Assembly (NCBI RefSeq): GCF_032854445.1
Contig: NC_088297.1
Span: 17,063,127 to 17,127,126 of the forward strand
DNA: 64,000 bases
Reading direction: 5' to 3'
Source of the DNA: Liolophura sinensis
Lineage: Eukaryota; Mollusca; Polyplacophora; Chitonida; Chitonidae
Shown: piece after piece, positions 22,920 to 32,848 of the stretch
Position numbering within the stretch: the stretch's first letter is position 1
Layout of the letters: every line of letters begins with the position of its first letter
Made by a program: the position numbers and the translations under genes
Notes under the pieces: model-generated
Seen by the model: only the letters and a program-made list of their open reading frames with translations
Database searches by the model: none
What the model was told of the DNA's origin: nothing

Positions 22920-24552
22920 ACACAGTCAATTCAATTCACCATTTATTGCCTCCGGGGTCCCGCCTCACACATTCCAGTCCTCCCCTGGCCCACTCACCAA
23001 GTCTTCACGTCCGTACACGGACACAGCTCACACTTGACTGACCGGTTCTCAACTGACCGTGCGTAAAAACAGGTAATACAAAGGCATAAAAAGTTGGGCG
23101 CAAAATAACAAGAAACGAACACCACATTAACATTAATAACTATTATCTGAAATTCTACGTTTGAATTTTCAAACTTCGGTGAATGTAGAGAAACAAGAAA
23201 AAGGTAAATTTAAAACGCTAAAACCATAATCGCATCATATACGTAAAAACAACTATAACTGAAATTTTAGAATGTCACAGCGATCATTAAATTAATAACA
23301 TCATGGCTCTTCACATCTGTAAGGTTACCAATGAACAAATCTTAACGTACCAGTACACATGAATATCTTTCAGTAGCTTGGAATATACTTGGACAATGTG
23401 ACTTTGAGGCGATTTTGGCTGGTACACACTACTTAAAAGTTAGCATAACAGGCACAGCAACATCAGCCTCGGACTTATGACACATAAGTCTGCCATGTAA
23501 AAATCTGAAGGAAGTGAAATGGTGATTGTTCGAGATTTTTAATCTTTGAAATATTCATTTTCGCAAGTATGGGGCCTAGGCTACAAGTAATACCAAGAGC
23601 AAATCGTTGGAACATCTTAGGGCGGCCATCTTATATGGCTGTAACACCTGGCTATTATAATATGTACATGACCGTTTTACGTCACTTCCTGAGTGAACTT
23701 CAGGGAGGGTAGCGTCAAACTACAAACAGCGCATGCGGGGCTCTCTACATCAACTTTACATCACTGCCACCAATAAAGACGCTTGACCTTTGGAGCCTGT
23801 GAAACGCACGTAGGCTTGCTTCGACTTAGCCTTACCACTGGCGCCCGCGCGCAGAAATATTTAACCAGCCTTGAAATAATGTTTTGACAACATACCTGTA
23901 TATTCTTACATCCAGGTTCAAGTTTTTTCAAGGTGTGCAACTCGTCCTGCTATGCTTAATGTGATGATGATTTGGAAGTTATCTCCCTTGCCGATGGTCC
24001 TCCGGAATGGAGAGAAGTTGGTTAGCCTGTTCTAGGCTTTATATGGCATCCATTACTGATTGAAGCTCGTCGGTTTTGGCCTATAGATAAAGGCTATACA
24101 GTTTCGTTGGAGTCTCTTTATGTGAACGAGAAGTCGTTATAACAAACATACATTGTAGGTTGAAGTTAACATAAAAGTTTGCCACTATATAGGCATATAC
24201 ATAGAAAAAATGATATAGGACACAGATATCTCAGAAAAATATGTAATAAATTCTATAAAGTTTTGAAAGTCGAGAAGATGAAGCTCAACCACGGGGATAT
24301 GGCACTGACGGATAATTCACTCCAAGTATCCGTGTTGTAGAGGCCCTTGTGAACTTGGCCAGCCACTAGCGCTGAAAAGCGTGACTTGATAATTGGCTGC
24401 CTCGTCCAAAAACCTATTAGCTCTCCATTGTCATTGTGGTTTCTGATAGTGGATAGACAGATATCGATGCAATAAATTGGATTTTGCGGTCAGTTTAAGT
24501 GTTAAACTGATGCATTTTGAACCACACATTTATGAGCAGTGAACTGAGAATG
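22920..24552. other. No gene recognised; may include the Copia 5' LTR
   Basis: The first part should hold the rest of the Copia 5' LTR if the 30-bp repeat at 22889 is its end, but there is no partner copy to set its limits. The remainder is unremarkable. Confidence 0.4.
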
Positions 24553-24557
24553 GCTGC
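24553..24557. other. Target-site duplication of the Gypsy element (left)
   Basis: GCTGC immediately before the 5' LTR, matching GCTGC at 30556-30560. Five bp fits Gypsy integrases. Confidence 0.85.
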
Positions 24558-24758
24558 TGTCGTGTATCAGCTGTCAGCAGTGAAACTAGTTCACATGACT
24601 TTCACATGACTGGTATTATATAATGTACGAGTTGCGCATTAAACAGCTGTCTGTGTGTCGGTCGGCAGCGTGGTTCAGAACTGGAAGCTATGTCGTGTTT
24701 GTCTGAGATTTGATTTTGATGAGTTGCTCGAATAATGAAATAAGGGAGCAACACAACA
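24558..24758 (+). repeat. Gypsy 5' LTR
   Basis: Starts TGTCGTGTATCAGC and ends AACACAACA. ATTAAACAGCTG near 24640 sits where the polyadenylation signal would be; a TATTATATAATG run at 24613 may be the TATA element. The matching 3' LTR lies in two pieces at 29186-29302 and 30471-30555. Confidence 0.88.
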
Positions 24759-24759
24759 T

Positions 24760-24771
24760 TGGCGACGAGAC
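24760..24771 (+). other. Gypsy primer-binding site
   Basis: TGGCGACGAGAC lies one base after the 5' LTR. The leading TGG pairs with the CCA end of a tRNA; the particular tRNA was not determined. Confidence 0.75.
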
Positions 24772-24912
24772 GATTCGGACCACAGGTAGTAAACTTGATG
24801 CATTTTAATGAACTTTGAAACAGATAAACAACGAAATTCGCAGATCAAAACATGGAGAAAAGAGACACTAGCAGGGGCTTGCCAAAATTTAACTGTTACT
24901 CCGAGCCACTCT

Positions 24913-25662
24913 GGGACCGCGATGGACTCACTGGTTGACATCTTTTGAGCTTTTCGCCGAAGGAAAAGGACTCATGATTAGTGATGGGACAAATAATGCA
25001 ACAAAACAACAACGTCGTGCTCTTCTTCTACACACGGCAGGGCCTGATCTGCAGGATATATTTTCTACGCTTTAAAACACAGGAGATGTGACCGACTATC
25101 AAGCAGCAGTGACCGCGCTTAACTCCAACTTCGTCCCCAAGGTAAACTCTGCATTCGCGGTCAAACTTTTCATCAAATTACACAGAAACAAGGTGAAACT
25201 GTACAGCAATTTGTTACACTGCTTAGACATGCAGCCAGAGACTGTTCATTTGGCACAGACATTAAAAATCAGTTACGAGATGCTATCCTGAGTAAATGAA
25301 ATTCCGATTACATAAGACGAAAACTATTGGAGGAGGGCCAGGCACTAACTGTACAACGTGCACCTGAGACAGCAGATCAGTGTGAAAAGGTGGAAAAACA
25401 GATGTCTGCATTTTCAATCAAGAAAGACTCTGTACCAGAAACTGTAGATAAAATAACTGAAAGGGGAGGTAAATCGATGAGAAAATACCGGAAAAAAGAC
25501 CAGCTGACGGGGAGAAGAAATTTGACAAAACCTGCTATCGTTGTGGATTCACAAGACATTATGGACGAAGTCCGAAGTCCAGCTCGTGGGAAAACGTGCA
25601 CAACATGTGGTAGAAAGGACCATTTCGCCAAAAAATGCAAATCCAAATCAAATATGAATTAG
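24913..25662 (+). pseudogene. Gypsy gag with CCHC zinc knuckle, broken
   Basis: Gag is readable in pieces: an opening MDSLVDIF frame near 24921, then DYQAAVTALNSNFVPKV at 25094, and a frame at 25327-25662 that starts in the LLEEGQALTVQRA section. Near its end is CTTCGRKDHFAKKC, an intact CX2CX4HX4C knuckle that would bind RNA. Stops near 24945-24985 and a frame change near 25170 break the protein. Gag forms the particle. Confidence 0.82.
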
Positions 25663-25695
25663 GTGGATGGTCAGTTTGATGATTTTGTGTTCTAG

Positions 25696-25881
25696 GTGTC
25701 TGACAGCATCCAATCTAATAAACTGAATGTGACTGTAGGTGGGGTTGAATTAGAGGTATCAGTGGACACTGGAGCCACAAGTAACATTATTGATGAGAAC
25801 ACATGGGAGGACTTGAAATCAAAACAGACAAAATGCAAAGCTGAAAAAGCCACCCCCAACAGAAAACTCATACGCCAGTAA
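25696..25881 (+). pseudogene. Gypsy aspartic protease fragment
   Basis: The frame reads VGGVELEVSVDTGATSNIID: a hydrophobic strand followed by the active-site DTGA. Protease cuts the Gag-Pol precursor. The frame stops at 25881 and continues in another at 25892-26113, which includes the KGKGVPLLGKKKTA section ending the domain. Confidence 0.82.
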
Positions 25882-26109
25882 ACAGCCACTCGTGGTGAAA
25901 GGTACATTTAAATGTGAAATACAGGCAGGTAAAAATGTTACTCAGACAGAATTTGTAGTAATCAAGGGTAAAGGTGTCCCATTATTGGGCAAAAAAAAAA
26001 CTGCCATGCAATTGAAAATACTGAAAATAGGGGTAGATGTGTCAGCTGTTAGAGTTATTGACACTGAGGTTAAACAGCAATATCCCCTGTATTTGAAGAT
26101 GTGGGAAAG

Positions 26110-26760
26110 TTGAAATCAAAACAAATTAGCCTACACGTAGATAAATCCATGCCCCTTGTAGCTCAACCATTAAGGAGAATTCCATTCAATCTGAGGGGAA
26201 AAGTAGAAAACAAAATTCAGAAGTTAATTGACCTAGATATTATATAAGTTGTAGATGGCCCTACTCCCTGGGTAAACCTAGTGGTTATAGTCCCCAAACC
26301 AGGAGGTGACATTAGGCTGTGTATTCCCATCCGCAGAGCCAAAGAGGCCATTGTTCGTTGTCGTCTCCCGATTCCCATAGTAGACGAAATATTGCACAAC
26401 CTGAAAGGTTCAAAGGTGTTCAGTAAATAAGATTTGAAATAAGATTTTGGGGTATAACACCAGCTAGAGCTGACCTCCGAGTCTTGGGAGATTACGACGT
26501 TCACGGCACATTGTGGTTTGTTTCGATACAAAGGACTGTTGTTCAGTGTGTGCTCCGAGAGTAAGCAATATCAACACGAAATCGCGTCCATGTTAGCAGG
26601 GATCGAAGACTCCGATAACCTTTCGGATGATATAATTGTGCACGGCCCCGATCAAGAAACGTATGACAAATGGTTGCACGCGGTAATTAAACGGCTTGAC
26701 GAATGCGGCATGACCTTGAACCGGACAAATATCAGTTCAATATGGACCGGTTAGTTTGGC
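26110..26760 (+). pseudogene. Gypsy reverse transcriptase, broken
   Basis: RT motifs are readable across frames: PLRRIPFNLRGKVENKIQ, then GPTPWVNLVVIVPKPGGDIR, then RLPIPIVDEILHNLKGSKVF. A stop follows at about 26430. After a frame change come AHCGLF-type residues near 26510 and LSDDIIVHGPDQETYDKWLH, whose SDD is the catalytic pair in the place of the usual YxDD. At least four stops or shifts; not functional. Confidence 0.85.
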
Positions 26761-26868
26761 AATACTCCTATCCGAGCAACGCATTGGGCCGACAGAGAAC
26801 GGAATCCGTGCAATCGTCCAGGCGCCAGAGCCAGAAAATGTGTTTAAAACAAAAAGTTTTTCGGTCTA

Positions 26869-27395
26869 GTGGGGTTTAGCAATCGCTTTATCCTGCAGTT
26901 TACCACGACCTCAGAACCGCTGAGAAGACTGACACGCAAAGGTGTTCCATTTCATTTCGGACCGGAACAGCGCAGAGCATTTCATGAGTTGAAACAGAGC
27001 TTAGCAGAGGCAACAATGCTTGCCTACTCTGACAAAAACTCGCCGACAAAATTTATTGCAGATGCCAGCCCAATCGGACTTGGAGCTGTATTGGTGCAAG
27101 GGCCATCAAACAACATGGTACCAGTTTGCTATGCCAGTCGTAGCATGACCAAGTGTGAGAGAAAGTACTCACAAACCGAACGAGAAGCGTAAGCCTTAGT
27201 TTGGGCTTGCGAGAAGTTCCATGCAAACATATACGGAAACAAATTTGATCTCGTTACGGATCACAAACCTCTTGAAGTAATTTACAGCCCGCGATCGAAA
27301 CCATGCACACGAACTAAACGCTGGGTTTTGCGGTTCCAATTGTACGAGTGGTTCAAAGTGGTTCACATACCCGGCGTGAAAAACATAGCCGATCC
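26869..27395 (+). pseudogene. Gypsy RNase H, nearly whole
   Basis: A 107-codon frame from GFSNRFILQFTTTSEPLRRL, through FIADASPIGLGAVLVQ (Asp) and QTEREA (Glu), meets one stop at 27190. The same frame then continues ALVWACEKFHANIYG and VTDHKPLEVI (Asp), and RWVLRFQLYEW. Apart from that stop the domain is complete. RNase H degrades the RNA strand during cDNA synthesis. Confidence 0.85.
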
Positions 27396-27689
27396 GTTTG
27401 TGCTATCGCCAAAAAGTGAGTCTAAGCAAGAACACAAACATGGTTTTGTCGAGTACGTACGTTTGGTAGCGGTGAACCCGACACCAAGCGCATTTACCAC
27501 GCGCGAGATGGAAGAGCTGTCGAAAAGTAATGTTGAATCGCAGGTACGTGAGGCAATCGCGACCGGGAAGTTTGAAAAGTGCAAAGCCTATGCTCCGGCG
27601 GCGGGAGAACTGTGTCTTAGGATACTTGGTACCGCGACGAACGCGAATAGTACTGCCCGATAGGCTGTGACCCAGGACACTTGCCCTTG

Positions 27690-28500
27690 TCCATGAAGGT
27701 CATTTAGGTGTAATAGGTACGAAACAGGCATTGAGAACCAAAGTATGGTGGCCAGCTATGGTCAAAGCTGCAAAGAAATACTGTTGAGCTATTGACTATT
27801 ACAGCAGGTAGTATGGGTATGCAATTTTGACCTCAACCACAATTGATAAAGTCATTGACAATCTGGAAGAGATATTTTGTAGACAAGGTCTTCCAATGAC
27901 AGTCAAGTCAGATAACGGAGCACAGTTCCGATCTGACGAGTTCAAGTTATTTTGTGAGACCAATGGCATTATTCACTTGAAAGTTACTGCCAAATGGGCA
28001 CAGGCAAATGCCGAGGTAGAAAAGCAGAACGCATCTTTGATGAAACGAATTCGCATCGCTCAGGCGAACAACTTTGACTGGAGGAGAGAGCTCCGAAAGT
28101 ATGTACCAAAAATACAGATGCTTAGACCACACGACCACAGGCAAAAGCCCGGCTGAATCACTGTTGAAACGTAAAGTAAGTGGGAAACTTCCAGAATTTA
28201 GAATGGACGAACGCTGTGATGAACGACGCCAAACGATTTACGTGGCACCTATGTACGCGATCGCGACGCAGAACAAAAAGCGTAATCGAAGATGTACGCG
28301 GATGAACGCAGAAATGCACGATTTTCTGACGTTGACGTGGGAGATCAGGTCTTAGTTAGACAAGAGAAAGTTAACAAATTCTCTACACAATTCAGTCCGA
28401 CCCCGCACAAAATTGTTAGCAAAATGGGGAACAGTTTAATTGTAGAATCCCCGGACGGTGCAAAGAATTCCAGAAACACACGCCCGTGTGGAAGTACCTG
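27690..28500 (+). pseudogene. Gypsy integrase, broken
   Basis: The N-terminal zinc-binding section (HLGVIGTKQALRTKVWWPAM, then KAAKKYC) lies near 27705-27785 and is cut by stops. The catalytic core is at 27827-28120: SDNGAQFRSDEF has the second Asp and NAEVEKQNASLM the Glu; the first Asp region (27790-27825) is damaged. The C-terminal section (VDVGDQVLVRQEKVNKFS, then FSPTPHKIVSKMGN) at 28338-28460 resembles the C-terminal domain that binds DNA or chromatin. Confidence 0.83.
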
Positions 28501-29171
28501 ACTGAAACTGAAGGCAGACAAAGGAATGAACGAGAAGTGACTGAGAAAAACACAGAAACGACAAACAGATCAGATGTATTAAGTAGATCAAATGTTTCCT
28601 CTGCTGTAAACGTCACACCAACGCGTTGGATAAGTAACTCACCAGCTCCAATAAAATATCAGAATGGCAGACTTTCAAGACAGAGAACCGTCCCATCAAA
28701 GATTATATTCGGAGTTAGCTTATTCAATCTAATGTACGCATTTGATTAGTGCTAAGACCGGGAACAGTGTATGAATAGAATTTGAGCATTTTATGTTTTG
28801 TTGACAATGTTTTATGTGAATTTTGAAGAATTAAGAATGGTTAGGTTTCATTTAAGTTTGATAATCCTTGGTATTCTTGAAGTGTGTACGATCTGTGAAT
28901 TATGTACACATTTGTATGTAAATGTACAACATGTTTCGGCTATAGTTGCCAGATATTCCCTTGAACTGTGTGAAACACATGAAGCTGATTTCTTATTTGA
29001 AACTAATTGAGGATTTTTATCCTGATCGTTGTCGCTAATTGATTTGATTTAAATGCGATTTAAAGTTGAATCGAATTTGATTTAAGAACTGAATTGTTAT
29101 AATCGCAACCGTACACCATTGATGAAAATAATTATAATTTACTATGAAGGAAACCTTAACAATTGTCTTTT
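28500..29171. other. Gypsy 3' untranslated section
   Basis: Open frames at 28486-28749 and 28798-29010 have no recognisable domain and probably belong to the tail of pol or to non-coding DNA before the polypurine tract. I see no envelope features such as a signal peptide, cleavage site or anchor. Confidence 0.5.
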
Positions 29172-29185
29172 AAGAAAAGGAGGGA
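29172..29185 (+). other. Gypsy polypurine tract
   Basis: AAGAAAAGGAGGGA lies directly against the TGTCG start of the 3' LTR, the expected primer site for plus-strand DNA synthesis. Confidence 0.85.
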
Positions 29186-29302
29186 TGTCGTGTATCAGCT
29201 GTCACAGAGCCGAGAAGCTAGGTCACATGACTATCACTTGACAGTCATAATGTAATGTACGAGTTGCTCATTAAACAGCTGTCTGTGTGTCAGTCGGCAG
29301 CG
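29186..29302 (+). repeat. Gypsy 3' LTR, first part
   Basis: TGTCGTGTATCAGCTGTCAC, continuing to GTCGGCAGCG, matches the first 110 or so bases of the 5' LTR. It is interrupted at 29302 by the nested insert. Confidence 0.9.
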
Positions 29303-30465
29303 GGCCTCGGACCCACATTAATTTTCCATAAGCGACAATGTTAACGTCTAGCGCTGTAGCTCAGTCCCAAACATTCCGTGGCTAATAAGCTTTGGTGCAT
29401 ACCTGGCCCAGCCTGTGAGAAAGAAGTCATAAAAATCTTGACATAGGTTGACCGTCAAAATCTGGACCTTTCCATGCCGGCAGCTGGGAGGCGTGCCTAG
29501 CAACGCCAAGGGACGTCACTCGCAGCCTCATCACTACCTCACACCTTGTGTCCTCTCACCCAGAATTTCAAACTTTCATCAATAAAGCTCATACCTCCTC
29601 AAAGTTTAGACAATTTCCAGCATTTTTGCACCACATAATTCCTGACACTTCTGAACCTCACAGGCAAAATTAGGGCTTGATACATGCAGAAACATTGGAG
29701 TGGATGAATTCAAGTTGGGGTACCCCCATCTTGGACATGTGTCTTTTTTTCAGGGTAAAAAAACTCTGAAGGGTAAACTTTGAAGCTTTGCAGTGCATAT
29801 ACCGTTCAAGATATCTCCATCAGTTCAACTGCTTTGGAAAGACAAGATGTTTATCTGCAAGAAAAGTTTAAAAAATCACATTGACAGAGCACTTTAGACT
29901 TTTCAAAAGCAACCATTTAGAGAAATATACATTTTTAAGAAGACTTTTCTACTCAGAGCAGCTTTAAATATCAAAGTTACAAGCCAAAAGTGTCAAAGCA
30001 TACATCAAAATATAGGTAATTTATCTGACAATTAAATGTCAAAATATAAGACATTTACTTTAGCAACTATGTGAAAAAAATTGACTGACAGTGTGGTAGG
30101 GGGTATCAAAGTGGATTGTCACAATTTCATAACAATCATTTGTGACCAAAATCAAAGCAAGAATAATGCCTCAAGGTGATGAAGACCTACTCACAGACAC
30201 TTTTTCAGTGGACAGGACTTAAGAAAAGGACTAGTATCCCAGTTCCCCACTGAATAACATGATGAAACCCTTTAAAAGACCACCCAGTTAGCCCCCCCCC
30301 CCTCCCCCGCCCTCCTCGCCCATGACTGCTGATTGGCTGACCATCTCACCATGCAAAAACCTCCCAGCACCATTGCTGTTGTCTCACAGCAGGTTATTAC
30401 TCTGCACAGTCACATCAAAGGGTGTCACATTCCGAAAAACGGAAGTTGTAATGGGGGTCTGTGTC
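29303..30465. mobile_element. DNA-transposon-like insert inside the Gypsy 3' LTR, TSD CAGCG
   Basis: A 1163-bp sequence splits the LTR. CAGCG is present on both sides (29298-29302 and 30466-30470). The ends are imperfect inverted repeats: the left starts GGCCTCGGACCCACATTA and the complement of the right end reads GACACAGACCCCCATTACAA, both followed by a TTCC(A/G)T section. There is no open frame of note, so it would be non-autonomous. A 5-bp duplication with terminal inverted repeats fits several cut-and-paste superfamilies; I cannot name one. A run of 12 C lies at 30289-30300. Confidence 0.75.
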
Positions 30466-30470
30466 CAGCG

Positions 30471-30555
30471 TGGTTCAGAATTGGAAGCTGTGTTGTGTTT
30501 GTCTGAGATTTGATTTTGATGAGTTGCTCGCATAATGAAATACGGCAACGCAACG
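30471..30555 (+). repeat. Gypsy 3' LTR, second part
   Basis: TGGTTCAGAATTGGAAGCTG, continuing to GCTCGCATAATGAAATACGG and CAACGCAACG, continues the 5' LTR from 24672 onwards. With 29186-29302 it makes 202 bp, against 201 bp for the 5' LTR. GCTGC follows at 30556-30560 as the right target duplication. Confidence 0.88.
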
Positions 30556-30560
30556 GCTGC

Positions 30561-31944
30561 CCGTGTCACAGTGCGTACATGTTGGACAGGATACTGTAGT
30601 AACTTGTCAGGGTGAGCTGACAAGAAAACCGCCCCGGGAGAGTCATTGTTTGAAGGAAAGGGTTGTGACTTTGCATTATTTTTCCTTAGCAAAGTCAGAT
30701 TTATTACGAAAATATCTGCCCAATATCTGATTGAAGTGGTCTGTCAATCAGAAGGTCTTGCTATGTTTGGTAAATTCCCCGAAGTCGGTACAGCCAGCTG
30801 GCCAACTACTTACACACGTGCAGGACGAGGACGAACAGGACCTCTAAACACAACGCTTGTGTCCACGAACATCGCCCTTACCGAACGCCAAACTAAAAGA
30901 AACATCCTTTGAACTTATCACAGATACTCTTTGGTTTTTGTTTGTATTTTCTCATTGTCACATTGTATAATACCGATGGTGCGGGAGTTCCTAAGATTTG
31001 TGACGTAGCTATAACATGGCAAAATGAGTGTCACCAAATGAGTGGCTAGGTACTGACGATTATTTGCTATTTATTTTGTTAACAGGGAGTGTAGAATTTT
31101 TTTAGAACATTTCTAGAATCCTACTTTATTAATTAATGCAGCTTTAGAGGCTTTTTTATGGTCACTTTAAGCTCTGACAGACTTATGGCGCCGTAATACC
31201 CACTTCTGTAAATCTCCTTTACAAGACTTTAGCAATATCATTCACAGTTCAATCAAAATGGACATTCTGCGACAAAGACGGATTGATCTGATCGCCGATC
31301 CTTCGCCGGAATATGTCATCAGACGTGGCGATGAGGCAATGCGACGTTGCGATGGAATGGTGTGGCCATGCGGCAATACAGAAATAGAGCAATTTGCTGT
31401 ACCGAAGGAGAACTGATCAAGGGAAAGATGTGCCTAAACAGGCGATTAAAACTCCATATAAACAAATAAATAAAACAATAAGCATTTGTTCTTGTTTTTT
31501 TAATATGGGTGCGTGCAAGTCTGCTTTCCATTTCCTACTCCGTAGAAGGGTTATATTTTTAATTTTTTTAGAAATTGAGTCAAAACGTGGATTGACCGGT
31601 GTGTTTTAATTAACTTACAATTTATAGGGCCTACACAATTAGAAGCATACGTAGTTCCAACCGTTGCTGAACAACTCCCTCGCCCCATCGCTCTAGCAAG
31701 TCCATTATCACTCCATACAGCATCGCTCAGTCATGGTTAATGATTCATGGAAATGGGCGAACAGGCGATTTAATTAAGTGTTGAACTTACTTTACTATGT
31801 TTTGGATCTAAAAATATATAAAAACACAGAATTATACGACATCCGCCATTGTAACGATCCTTCCGCCAGCACAAGCATTTTCACTTTATTTTCCGTTTGT
31901 TTTTGTTTTGTTTTTGCTTTTTGTTTTTGTTTTTTTGTTTGTTT
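30561..31944. other. No gene recognised
   Basis: Frames of 70-88 codons at 30646-30912 and 31319-31609 have no recognisable domain. T-rich runs near 31900-31945 precede the module E repeat. Confidence 0.4.
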
Positions 31945-32848
31945 ATAGGGCCAAAATAGGGCCAATGACGCAAGCGGATTGGTGATATAGGCTGCAAGTA
32001 TCTGACGATATGTGCCTTAGATATCAGCCATGCATTTCATTACCCACAGAGCGACCCCATGGTGATTACACAATCAGTAAACAGGCCGTTAAGAACATCG
32101 GTTGCATGGCATTTACAGTAAAGTTAACAAGACAAGGTAAACCTTCAGAGAAGACCTATTACGTCTCTACAGCGGATAACCAGCTGTTCTGTAACTTCTG
32201 CTTGAACTACTCCAATAAATCTGAGTTTCTTTCTGACCTTCGCTGCTACCTGAATAAATGAGTAAAAATTGAGTATTGGCAGTGGCTTCTTTGCATTGGG
32301 AAGAATCCATTGGAGCAGAAAGGATGTGGAATTTCAACTGAGGTCATCGTTGGTGTTATGAAGATGGTGGAAATGACAAAAAATGAATTGGATTGGACTG
32401 CGAATTTGTCGGTACACATACAGTTAAGATTTTGAGGTGTTCGTGCAACCGCGAAGAGATCGTAGGCCTATATGATCGGTTCGTGGAATGCAGGTGGTCA
32501 CTCGGTCGAATCCATCCCTCGCCAGATCGTATGCGGTTATTAAGTAGTTGGGGTTTGTCAAGTACATCCAAAATTCTTCAGTATGTTGTTAAGTTACAAT
32601 CCAAGAAAGTCAAATCACTTTCCTGGAAAAGAACAGTGGGATATTCAGGGCACTACGCTTTAACTTTAATACATCGAAAAACGTTACCGCCATTGCATAA
32701 TTAAATTTCCTTTCCAGAATTCATTTGCTGATTATTTTTCTTCAACCTGCTGTTTTATTTGTCCTGATGATATTTATCCCGTTTTACATTTGAGGTATAG
32801 CGAACGTCATATACACGAATCAGGCATTATAGATACAAAGGTATCTTT
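31945..32848 (+). repeat. Module E, copy 1 (first part) of the modular array
   Basis: Starts with an AGGGCCAAAATAGGGCCAAT section and TGACGCAAGCGGATTGGTGA, then GATATCAGCC, ATTACCCACAGAGC, AGTTAACAAGACAAGG, the GAATTGGATTGGACTGCGAA block, and TTTCCTTTCCAGAATTCATTTG. The same blocks, in the same order, recur at 41225, 46550 and 49340. An 83-codon frame (32010-32261) is open only in this copy, which argues against coding. A non-LTR element interrupts the module at about 32849. Confidence 0.7.

Larger units (their letters stand above)
24558..30555 (+). mobile_element. Ty3/Gypsy LTR retrotransposon (Mag-like), near full length, with nested insert
   Basis: Bounded by GCTGC duplications, with LTRs of about 201 bp at both ends, a primer-binding site, gag, protease, RT, RNase H, integrase and a polypurine tract, in Gypsy order. 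The zinc knuckle, DTGA protease, SDD reverse transcriptase box and short LTRs resemble the Mag lineage; this assignment is from memory of those families. Without the 1.16-kb insert in the 3' LTR the element is about 4.8 kb. In-frame stops and shifts occur in gag, RT, RNase H and integrase. The two LTRs differ by roughly a tenth of positions by eye, so the insertion is old. Confidence 0.93.

Noticed and set aside
28798-29010. Possible envelope gene in the Gypsy element
   Set aside because: The 70-codon frame has hydrophobic stretches but no signal peptide, cleavage site or cysteine pattern; too short and without family support.
32010-32261. 83-codon frame in module E copy 1
   Set aside because: The same section in copies 2-4 has shifts and stops, so it is not a conserved coding region.
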